Below are positions 46,037 through 55,089 of a stretch of DNA of 64,000 bases, piece by piece. The notes beneath the pieces are model-generated. The model did not search any database. It had not been told where the DNA came from and saw only the letters and a program-made list of their open reading frames with translations. Every line of letters begins with the position of its first letter. The first letter of the stretch is position 1. The DNA is from Diplocarpon mali (Eukaryota; Ascomycota; Leotiomycetes; Helotiales; Drepanopezizaceae). Location: NCBI GenBank assembly GCA_024741835.1, contig JAENRP010000192.1, positions 7,360 to 71,359 of the forward strand. The letters run 5' to 3'. Made by a program: the position numbers and the translations under genes.

Positions 46037-46269
46037 TATTGCAAGTATGCCTATTATATGTTTATTATATGATCTATTATATGATATATTATATATATAA
46101 TATATTATATAACTTGCTATATAACTTAGTGGCAGCCCTTATTAAATAGCTTATAGTTAGAGAGCTCTTATAAATTAAGACACCTAATATCGTCGTTTGT
46201 ACCTTATACTTCTTCATGCCCTCTTCTAGTTTACTATTAAGTTCACTATTAGAGAACCTCCTTGCTATA
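46037..46269 (+). repeat. 3' LTR of Copia I
   Basis: 233 bp, TATTGCAAG start, CTTGCTATA end. Nearly all CATATG words are decayed to TATATA-like sequence. Confidence 0.9.
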
Positions 46270-46295
46270 CCTTAAATAGTACCTATACTCTAATG

Positions 46296-46835
46296 TGTTA
46301 ATTATAGAATTATAGCTATACTAGGCTAAAGAACTAAAATTAGCCGAGTCCCTAAAGCACTTAGCAATAAGCTCTTTAATTGCTACTAAAGCTATGATTC
46401 AGGGGGCGTGTTGAATATAGAATCATAGCTATACTAGCTAAGTAGGAATAGCTAAGGTGGAGTAGCTATACTAGCTAAGTTGGATTAGAAATCATAGCTA
46501 TACTAAATTTAGCTATGAACTCTATATCCTAGCTATGAGTCATAGTTCTATATTTAGCTATGACTTATAGTACTAAGTTTAGCTAAAACTATATTACAAA
46601 TCAAAGGATTACGTATTGCATTATATATACCTATATTGATTTATAATCTAGTATAACTCCAATATACTAGAAGGTTCTAGAAGCTCAAGATATTTTGTAT
46701 ATATAGATTGCTTTGCTCCTGTAGTTAGGAATCAAGCCTCCTAAGTCTCCAAGTTCTCCAATAACTACTACTATTACTTACTACTCAATACTACCTTACT
46801 CTCTTTACCATATCGGCCAGCCCTCATATTTCACA
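46296..46835 (+). mobile_element. Shrunken Copia-1 element, 540 bp
   Basis: About the first 30 bases of the Copia-1 LTR (TGTTAATTATAG...) are fused to the last 80 bases of its RNase H frame, then purine tract AGGGGGCG and a full 3' LTR (46409-46835, 427 bp). Flanked by TAATG at 46291-46295 and 46836-46840, so both outer ends are genuine and the missing middle is an internal deletion. It lies in the tail of Gypsy H. Confidence 0.87.
46409..46835 (+). repeat. 3' LTR of the shrunken Copia-1
   Basis: TGTTGAATATAG start, less mutated than the copy at 2772-3209; TTCACA end. Confidence 0.88.
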
Positions 46836-47025
46836 TAATGCTATAATAATACCGTATGCTATTTGAGCTTTTTATTAAAATAACCCTTAAGCTAAAGGGC
46901 TACTAAAGGCGCTATTAAGCTAGCTTAAGTCATATAATAATAGAATTGACGATTATAAGAAGCTAAAGGACGATACGCCTATAGATACAACTGCGCGGGC
47001 GCAGTTTTTCAAAAGGGGGAGGTAG

Positions 47026-47279
47026 TATTATAGCCGCATTATATATATAATTATATCATATGCCGCTAAGGCTATAAGAAGTCAGGTGCACGCTAAGGTA
47101 GCAAGGTAGCTAGATTATATATATATTAGTAAAGCACTTATACTTATTCTAAAGGAGCTCTATTAAAGACTCTCTCCTCTTTATCTTTTCTTCTCTATTA
47201 TATAGCGTACCTCTTAAGGTAATATAGTCAGCGTTACTCGATTATCGCCCCTTTATACGCTCTAGAGCAAGTCGTAACA
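47026..47279 (+). repeat. 3' LTR of Gypsy H
   Basis: 254 bp, TATTATAGCC start, intact GTAACA end, preceded by a GGGGGAGG purine tract and the ACTGCGC-GG-GCGCAGT hairpin (46990-47005). Confidence 0.9.
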
Positions 47280-47562
47280 CTTAGCAGAAGTTGAAAGATC
47301 TTTTCTTATATTACGACTTGCTCTAAAGCGTATAAAAGAGCGATAATCGAATAATACTATCTATATTACCTTAAGAGGTACGCTATATAATAAAGAAGAA
47401 AAGATAAAGAGGAGAGAGTCTCTAGTAGAGCTCCTCCAGAATAAGTACAGGTGCTTTACTAGCGTGCACGTGATCCAGCCACCTCGCTACCTTAGCGTGC
47501 ACCTGACTTCTTGCAGCCTTAGCGGCACGTGATATAACCGTGCATATGATGCGGCCGTAACA
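47280..47562 (-). mobile_element. Gypsy J: inverted 5' LTR and 29 bp of leader
   Basis: LTR of 254 bp on the minus strand at 47309-47562 (plus-strand start TATTACGAC, end GGCCGTAACA). The 29 bases 47308 to 47280, read on the minus strand, begin TAAGAAAAGATC and end TCTGCTAAG, matching the leader after the Gypsy B 5' LTR (3898-3927). The piece is therefore the 5' end of a minus-strand family member whose leader was entered by Gypsy H. The rest lies left of the window. This is the outermost element seen. Confidence 0.75.
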
Positions 47563-47572
47563 CTTATTAGCA

Positions 47573-47706
47573 GAGCTCTTTAAAAGTAAGTATAAGTGCT
47601 CCTACTAGCGTGCACGTAATACAGCCTTAGCGTACATAAGCCGCCTCGCTAGCATATACGTAATACTCTAGCAGGCACAGGCACGTGATACTGCCTTGCC
47701 GTAACA
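47573..47706 (-). repeat. Truncated, diverged LTR related to the Gypsy A/B family
   Basis: Shares GAGCTC, TAAGTATA.GTGCT, CTAGCGTGCACGT and the terminal GCCGTAACA with the inverted LTR just before it, but has lost its other half and diverged internally. Confidence 0.55.
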
Positions 47707-47715
47707 ATAAGTATA

Positions 47716-47951
47716 TATTGCAAGGAGGTTCTCTAATAGTAAACTTAATAGTTAACTAGAAGAGGGCACGAAGAAGTATGAGGTGCAAACGACGATGTTG
47801 GATGTCTTGTCTTACTATGGGAGCTCTCTAACTACGAGCTATTTAACAAGGGCTGCCACTAAGTCATGTGGCAAGTCATATGACATATTATGTGTATAAT
47901 ATGTCATGTGACGAGTCATGTGACAAACAAGTGACGAGCGTACCTGCAACA
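47716..47951 (-). repeat. Solo LTR of the Copia I family at the edge of the repeat block
   Basis: 236 bp flanked by GTATA at 47711-47715 and 47952-47956, no internal region. It keeps many GTCATGTGAC and CATATGAC words that are decayed in Copia I. It marks the boundary between the RIP-mutated block and gene space. Confidence 0.88.
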
Positions 47952-47956
47952 GTATA

Positions 47957-49657
47957 TCTTAGTCACATGACGTGACCTTTGTATACTATCTATTATATCT
48001 ACTATCTAAGGAACTCTACTTAAGATCATATCAAAACTCAAGACTAAGAAACCCTTTTTTGAACTAAGGTATAAGAGAGAATCTTATCTTGGGAGGTAGG
48101 CAGAGACTAAGGAATAAAAAGTACATCTTAAGGAGTCTTTTATATTACTTTTCTCCTAACATATTAAAATAAAACTATAGCGTTCATCGATAGTAGTGTT
48201 ATATGGTCTCTAAATAACAAAGCATATTTAAAGAGGGAAAAGATAAATGAAGAATGAAACGTTGCCTATTGCACTGACCACTACCTGGCACCAATGGGTG
48301 GTAGGGTACAGGGCTAATGGTAGTACAGGGAGGTGCTTGCTGTCCTATAAGCGCCACCTGGGATTTCCCATCTACCTACGAAGCTGGGGCTAGTCATTTT
48401 CCAAATTAAGATACTACAGTCCAAGGTTTTCTGAGTTTCCTTTCTACTGAAGATTTAAATCTGACAGATCTGCAGAGGAATAGCAGTAAGGGACAGTCAC
48501 CGCCTGGCAGGCGGCGCGTTGACTGGAATTTGACTTGGCAAATTAGCACCTGTTGAATATAACAAACCCGCATCGGCACTATGATCTGAGACTTTTAAGT
48601 AATAAAACGTAAAAGAAACTGACTCTGAACTTCAGTACATTCTGTATTAGCTTAGTTGCCGCTTTAAAATATTGAGTACAATATTGGCTACGTTGCTATT
48701 GTTTGTATCAATCAGTTGCCATATTTTACATACTGTAGTGCAAAATCTCAAGTTTATTCTAGGGATGGTGAACCACTCCTTCATCGTCGGTTAAAAAATC
48801 TGGGTAAGTTAATTTCAAGGAGATTTTGGATGAATTTGCAAGGTCGAGTTTTCTTTCCTAGGGCCTTTGCAAAGTATTTGACCTGCAACAAAGTAGGCTA
48901 AGCTTTAAGTACTTTTCTTTCTGGCGGTGTACGTACTATTTGAACCTATATATGGTGAGTCACCATACGCGAAAAACTTCCCAGGCAACTTCTATATCCT
49001 TGAAGCTTATTCTAAGGGAAGTTACTAGCGAAAAAAATTTCCCAGCCTTAACAAAGGGTTCCTGGAGACTTATATTCAGTTTTGCATAATTCTTCTAATT
49101 TCGAAATAGGACCTAGCATTGATCATAAGCTATTGGCGATTAGCTCAACACATGTCTTTTTTTATTTGCTTTTGTTCAATATTACTCGCAAGGAAAGCAT
49201 TCAATATCGAAGAGACAGGATACAAAAGATACCCGCTGTACTACTACTTGGTAACAGTTAAGAAGTAGAGGTTAGAGATAAAGCCCGGAGTTTGCAAGGG
49301 GCAAATAAGGTTAAGGTTAAGGTGGTCGGGATGTTTAAGTTACTAAGTAAGGATTTTGAGAAAGAGATTACGATTCAAAGGCAGATTAATTACAGGAGTA
49401 TGGGATAAAGATAGAATCTGGCGTATGCATTAATTAGGGTATGTCAACTCAAGTAACGTGTATCGATTTACGCGTGTCGACTTGGAGATCTTCTAATTTT
49501 TTAAAAAGGAAGACTCTCCCGCTCTGGATTCGCCATCAAGACTATGTTTAGAACTAACACACAGATGATGGCCGTATGTAATCTTCATTCTGCCTCCTTC
49601 TCACTCCTCTTCATAGCAGTTAACCTATGATGCTGTCCTGGCTATCGATATCTACCC
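47957..49657. other. Intergenic region between the retroelement block and the LOV gene
   Basis: No gene recognised. Base composition returns to normal fungal intergenic values within a few hundred bases. A 61-codon open stretch at 48716-48901 has no recognisable motif. A pyrimidine-rich stretch (about 49588-49618) precedes the start codon of the LOV gene and is probably part of its promoter or 5' leader. Confidence 0.6.
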
Positions 49658-52083
49658 ATGGACGGTTCAACAATTACTGCGGGCAGCAGCCCTACGATTT
49701 CTGATCATCGACTGTCTTTTGCACCAACGGGGCCTGTCAATTCTTCTCCGGTTGATATCAAGCTCATTTCAAACCATACGGCAGATGAGCCTGAGCTCCT
49801 GGAAGCAGCAGCAACGGCGGCCACGGCCATGTCCGAAAGCGTTGACTCGGGCGAAGGGGGGTTCTTCAATCTCCATCCCCCGCCGTCCTCTGCCAGAGAT
49901 ACCAAGATCGAGGACGTGATGAAGCGACTGTTCTCGGCCGAACATCTTCATTTCATACTAGCCGATTCCAGTTTCTTCCGCAAATTCTCGTCGTTTCTCA
50001 ATCAGTTTAAGCCGAATCTGGTACCCACGCTGATCAGGTACCTCGAGATGCGCAAGGCAATTAAAGCTATCGAGTACGCAAATTCTGTCGCCAGAGAAAT
50101 CCGATGGCCTTCTCACACAGACTATTACAAGTTCTCGCGCCTCAAGGCGGCAGCTCCGGACGTACGATTTGAGGATTACGCTGAGAGAGAGATGTTGCTA
50201 CTCTGCTCGGAGGCGCTCCCTGCATTCGTAACTCATATATTGGTTGGCGTGGTGACTGACTGTGTATCCAGAGACATGGCTGTAGGTAATTGGCACGCCC
50301 GCTCAACTACCTCTTTGAATCCTGAGGAAATGCCCTGTCTTTTTCAAGAAAGCCCTTCATATTAATGCTAATTTTTTTTGTTACCCAGGGTCATGGAATT
50401 CCTATTCTGCGGGATCTTATTGGTAATCTCGCAGAGGTTTTCTGTCTTACCGACCCATCCGTCCATGACAACCCCATCATCTTTGCAAGCGAAGGTATGA
50501 ATCAACGTCTTCTGGTTTTTTCTGTATTTTGACGTAGCCGGAGAGTTCCATAGGACCACGCAGTACGGCACAACATATGCGATTGACAGAAACTGCCGCT
50601 TCCTGCAGGGTCCAGGCACGGATAAAAATGCCACTCTCCGACTTACGAAAGCAATATCCTTGGGCCAAGAATCAAACGAGGTTCTGCTGAATTAGTGAGT
50701 TGGGTCAGTATTCATGGAAACCAGTCATAGTTAACTCAAGCAGCCGTCGGGATGGCTCTCCTTTCGTCAATCTTCTGATGTGCTCCCCCCTCTACGACGA
50801 CAAAGGCATAATCCGCTACTTTATTGGGGCGCAAGTAGACGTAACCGGGCTGGTGTTGGACGGTCTGGGTATCGAGTCCTTCCACGCTCTCCTCCACAGT
50901 GACGATTTGAAAAAGATGGGAGCGACCCGTGAAGCGGGCAACCAAAACCTGCATTCACAGTTCTCGGCTCGACACCCCAGCAACAACAACAGCAAAACCA
51001 AGGATTATTTAGCGAGACTGCAGGAACTCAGCATGATGTTCAGCCAAGACGAATCAGACGTTGTGAACCGGAATAGTCGAGGCGCAGAGGATTCGACTGA
51101 TGGCAGCAGTGTTCAATCTGGGGTCCCAAACGGCGTCAAAAACCGTGGGCAGTCGAAGCGTTTCATCGGCGGTAATGAAGTCGGTGCCGACGGCAACGTG
51201 TTGAACTTCTCACATCATATCAATAAGCTTAAACAAGCAAATACGAATTTGCCTGGTATTTACAAACATGCAAGTCAAACCCTCCTCTACTTACCCCTGA
51301 AGCTTGCTGACGGCAGCGAAAGTACCTCCTCGTACGTCCTTATCCGTCGCTCCAGATAATCTTCGTCTCGTAAGTGAAACTGATGCTTCGGAGTCCCTGG
51401 TTTAGTCTCCCGTAAATGCTAAGTCCATCCCGCTGCATAGTCCCTCCCTACGTATCCCAGGCCTCCTCCGCACTCACCTCTTCACCAAACTCGGGGGCCC
51501 CAGGCAGACCATCTCAGCGCTCGAATCCGCATTCCGCGACGGCGCCTCCGTGACGGCGAAAGTGTTGTGGCTGCCGAAGGACATGCACGCTGGTGAACGG
51601 GGACGGGGGCCCGCAGAGGTCAAGCCGCGATACATCCGCTGCACGCCACTACTCGGGAGTGACGATCGAGTCGGGGTATGGATGGTCATCTTGGTAGCAG
51701 TTGACGAGGAGCTGGTCCGCGACGGTTACCGGCTGGATCCTATGCATGACATCGCTGACGATTTGAGGGAGGAGAGGAAACTTCGTGGTGAGATGAATGC
51801 GTCTACCGGCAGGTCAATGAAGTCTTCGAGGGTGGGGAGTGTGAGGCAGACTCCGAGTTTTGATACAGAGGCTGATGGGCGATTCGGCTTGGAGAATAAT
51901 AGAGGGAGTAGGAAGGGTGTTTTGGTGGGCCGAGGAGAATTGCAGCAAGGAAGTGCGATTATGAAGGAGCATAGGTGGGTAGATATGGATGAGAAGCAAC
52001 TTTACGCGCAGTATATGTGGAGCTCGTCCGGCATAGCCGGGGACCGTGGGAATGGGATGCCGATAAGAAAGAAAGAAAGATAG
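49658..52083 (+). CDS. RGS-LOV blue-light photoreceptor (six exons, 699 aa)
   Basis: Exons 49658-50281, 50389-50494, 50544-50694, 50741-51269, 51323-51369 and 51441-52083 sum to 2100 nt with the frame kept. Residues about 85-200 form a helical, RGS-like region (MKRLFSAEHLHFILADSSFF...). Residues about 225-332 are a LOV domain: the photoactive Cys is C261 in NCRFLQGPGTD, the flavin-contact Gln is Q325 in IGAQVDV. The LOV core has no loop insertion. Residues 333-699 are a long C-terminal part with the block Y-K-H-Y-L-L-V-R-P then S-L-R-I-P-G. The architecture matches fungal RGS-LOV proteins such as BcLOV4 of Botrytis, reported to bind membrane phospholipid in blue light; that function is inferred here. 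Introns are 107, 49, 46, 53 and 71 bp; the fourth uses a GC donor (GCAAGT). The start is the first in-frame ATG. It lies 1.7 kb from the retroelement block and shows no RIP. Confidence 0.85.
51270..51322 (+). other. GC-AG intron 4 of the RGS-LOV gene
   Basis: Donor GCAAGT, acceptor GCGAAAG. Only this splice joins GIYKH to YLLVRPYPSLQ in frame, restoring the conserved block; the unspliced frame terminates at 51359. Confidence 0.75.
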
Positions 52084-54420
52084 TTCTTAAACTGTTACTG
52101 AATTTCGATACCCCTTCGTATAGTCTCAAACCTTCAAGCTGTTATTCGTTCAAGCGTACATGGGAAGGGAGCAGCGCTGTCATTCTGAATAGTGATTCAT
52201 CGAGGCGATTTCAAGTGGGTTCTAAATATGAAGTGGTTTCACTGAAGCTGGGCTTTTGTTTATTTTCATTTTCAATTAACTAATCCATTTCTTCTGATGA
52301 AGCTCCGGAAAAACGTCAAATGCGCAATGCCAGAGAGTAACAAATCTCGCAGCCCGAGTCGACGCTGAATGTTCGTACCGACATCATCAGTCTCGTTTCT
52401 AGAGGATCTGATCTTCCAGAAGTCCTCTTGGATCTGTCCCACCCAATAGTGGAATATATTATAACCTGCGAAATCCGATCCCGTGACATTGCAACAACTA
52501 TTACCGAGTTTGAATGTGTTCTACTCACGGTTTTTTTTGTGTGTCGAGTACAGTAGATTAAAGAGCCCACATCTCGCACTTTATCGTTGGCTATGCTTTA
52601 AAATAACAATTTCAAGTAGGAATACTAAAAGCCAAATAGCTAGAGGACTGTCCGATACACGATCCACCATACTCGAAGTAGGAAAAAATATGATTCAATC
52701 CACTTTATTATTTCTTTGGGTCTTGAGGCGCTCGGTCACTTTTTTAAATAGCAAAAATGCCCATCTCTCAGTGAAATTTTGCCCTGGTTTTGGTCCATCA
52801 TACTTGAGAAGAACCTGAGAGAAGGATAAAAATATCCAAGAGTACCGCGAAGAGGTCGTCGACTACATGTCCATGAGCAAGAGTAAAAGCTCAGCCAAGC
52901 GTCAAGCCATACCTAGTACTCTAGTATTTAGCCAATCAGAGACCTCCGTATATGTAAGCAGCCGAGAGAAGGCAAAAGTCAATATCCATCTTCAGGCATC
53001 TCCGCAACTTCAAAGACACAAACCAAGCCTTGAAGTTCATCCTCCTCGTCCTTGCAAGAGAAATCAAACTTGCCAGACCACGCACCACTGCTCCATGATG
53101 TTGAACTCCCGATCTTGCACCTGAGGTCCCACGGCCACGCCATACTGCTCAATCCGAGGCCGCAGCTGAAGTTCTACGTCCGGAATCTGCCGAACACGCC
53201 GAAGCATATCCGAAATGCCTCCAACCAGACCAGACACTGAAAGGGCCCGGGGTGTATATGCTGTCCGATGCAACGGAATGTAGGAGGTTACAGAGTGGAG
53301 GACAAGGATAACTTCTGAGCACGATAAGGAGGCTTTCCTGCAGCCGGTCGGAAAGAGTGACATAATAAAGGAGCGGGCATCTCGGTGGCATGCAGAAATT
53401 AACTGCTTACGAAATGAACCAGGCTGAGGCCCAAGATCCAAGATACGACGAGCAGGCACATCCTTGTGTTTTCAAAATTGACATTTTATACCCAGGAGGT
53501 AGGCATCGAAGCGAGACCATGACGGAAGAGCATGCCATATTTTCTCGGCCGCCTGTCCAGGTTGGCGACATTACACTCAATCTCAAGATTTAGATGAGAA
53601 GCGCGAAGCCGGCGTCAAATTTAGTGGAATGGGAGGTTGAGGGATGAGAGGTGGTATATCTCTATCTGTGGAGGACGACTGACCCCAAATTACCCAATCT
53701 CCTGGGTAGAGTGAGTCCTCTGGGTCGCAATTCTGCCAGATCTAGACAGCTCTTCTATGGCCGTGATATATTACAGGGTCCCTGTTCTCCATCCGAGTAA
53801 AGGCGCTGGAACAATGCGTCCCTCTGGTCTTAAACTTTCATTGCTGCTAAAGCATGAGTTCTCACCCCAATCTCAGAGAGCCCTTGAATTTTTCCGCTTG
53901 CTGTTTCCTAGAACTATGTACAAGGTTAATACCGCGAGATTAGTATGATCTCTTGTATATTCGCCAGATAATGCTTGTTCCCAGCTCAAGCTTGACAGGG
54001 AACAAAGCTAGATGAAAATGATCTAAATCAGGCCAAGAGGATCTTGCATTTTCCTGACACTGCGCTTACGCGTATCCTAGAAATAACTGCAGATATCCTC
54101 CATAGCCCTGTGCCTGATGCAATAAACACCAGTCTGTGCACAACGTAAGCTGACATTGAGCAATGAAAGAAGAACCCAATAAACCCTTGAAATGATCAGA
54201 CTAGTCTATATTAGGAGAGTTCGCCATGTAACAAGTACAGGACAAAGCTTGTATGCAGGAGCCCTACTCGGCATATTCAGATTATCATCGCCATCAAAGG
54301 TAAAGAAAGTATCAGTCAAAGTAATCTTTCAACTCCAGTCTTAAACCCCTGTCTTAAGCGAGACTCTTGACCTCAAATCCCTCTCCAGTACAACACCACC
54401 CACACGTGCGCCATCCTGCA
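52084..54420. other. Intergenic region with one degenerate coding-like stretch
   Basis: No confident gene. The minus strand from about 53460 to 53064 is open for 131 codons and has a protein-like segment (RRVRQIPDVELQLRPRIEQY), but no start context, domain or plausible splice partner was found. It may be a gene relic. Other open stretches here (52483-52818, 53757-53948) look random. Confidence 0.4.
53064..53459 (-). pseudogene. Possible gene relic, unknown
   Basis: 131-codon open frame. Its second half has balanced, protein-like composition (ISDMLRRVRQIPDVELQLRP, then QDREFNIMEQWCVVWQV). An overlapping frame continues to about 52980 with FDFSCKDEEDELQGLVCVFE, which suggests a frameshift or an unrecognised intron near 53070. 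Family not recognised. It could also be chance. Confidence 0.25.
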
Positions 54421-54855
54421 ATGGCCCCCGCCCTGCCACAGACACTCAACATCCCCTTCCTCATCCACGTCGTCCTCGAAACACCCGCCTCGCTCAACTT
54501 CTTCCTCCGCCCCGGCAACCAGCTCGCGGCGCCCGCACCGCAAGCCCACGCTCTGGTCCGGCAGTACGCCGCCCTGCTGCTCTCCTCGAACCTGGTCGCG
54601 CTGGTCTTTGCGTTCAGGGACGTGGACGAGACGAGTCAGAGGGTGGCGGGCGCGCTGGCGGTCTATCATGTGGCGCCGCTCGTGAGGGCTGTAGGGAGGA
54701 TTGGGAACAGGATCGAGGGCGAGAGGGGGGCTTCGAGACGCGCGAGTGGGAGGGAAGAAGCTGAAGGGGGTTTAGGCGGGCCGTGGCTTCATGCTGCTAC
54801 GCATGCTTGTGCGCTTGGGGCGCTGGTTTGGGAATTTGGCTTTGGAGGGAAGTGA
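54421..54855 (+). CDS. Small fungal membrane protein of unknown function (144 aa)
   Basis: Intronless. The ATG at 54421 is chosen because the frame upstream has no ATG and the protein then begins MAPALPQTLNIPF. It has four hydrophobic segments at about residues 8-29, 48-65, 75-92 and 124-141, with an Arg/Glu-rich loop at 95-117 between the third and fourth. A Pro at the edge of segment 1 and a PWLHAATHA block before segment 4 look conserved-type features, but I do not recognise a named family. Codon use is strongly G/C-ending, unlike the neighbouring intergenic DNA, which supports a real gene. Convergent with BUD22, with 234 bp between stop codons. Confidence 0.65.
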   Translation: MAPALPQTLNIPFLIHVVLETPASLNFFLRPGNQLAAPAPQAHALVRQYAALLLSSNLVALVFAFRDVDETSQRVAGALAVYHVAPLVRAVGRIGNRIEGERGASRRASGREEAEGGLGGPWLHAATHACALGALVWEFGFGGK

Positions 54856-55089
54856 GGTGCGGCGAGTCTCGTCGAGCTTCTGTATGACATGGGAAAGCAG
54901 TTGAAAAGTTCCAATATCAGGTCACCTTGTGCTACTGGCGTAGGTCTTTTTCGCCGGACTATCAGGGGAATTACGTGCAGGATAAATGAAGAAATGAATG
55001 CAAATATCCTGTAGATAATGGCCCGCAAATTCGTTACACTTGGTGTACGGGCATATAACTCTTCTTCACTCACGGGTATCGACACATGC

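Larger units (their letters stand above)
40166..46269 (+). mobile_element. Copia I: complete Ty1/Copia element carrying a TRIM-like insert
   Basis: 6104 bp including the 504 bp of insert plus target duplication. LTRs of 233 bp at 40166-40398 and 46037-46269, flanked by CCTTA at 40161-40165 and 46270-46274. The primer site GGTTATAAGCCCTG directly follows the 5' LTR at 40399. Order gag, protease, integrase, reverse transcriptase, RNase H. A solo LTR of the same family lies at 47716-47951. Confidence 0.93.
39737..47279 (+). mobile_element. Gypsy H: Gypsy A/B-family 3' end split by Copia I and a short Copia-1
   Basis: Pieces 39737-40165 (end of integrase and start of the tail), 46275-46295, and 46841-47279 (end of tail, purine tract, 3' LTR 47026-47279). 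Joined across CCTTA (Copia I) and TAATG (Copia-1 derivative), they follow Gypsy A 1565-2454 and Gypsy B 9915-10793. The left part is displaced by Copia F. A short leader piece follows at 47280, so H inserted into Gypsy J. Confidence 0.87.

Noticed and set aside
48716..48901. 61-codon frame near the block boundary
   Set aside because: No motif, no splice or start context, length within chance expectation for this region.
49305..49325. GGTTAAGGTTAAGG telomere-like word
   Set aside because: Only two repeats and not the TTAGGG type of filamentous fungi.
49705..49951. Overlapping open frames inside exon 1 of the RGS-LOV gene
   Set aside because: Shadow frames of a GC-rich coding exon without domains of their own.
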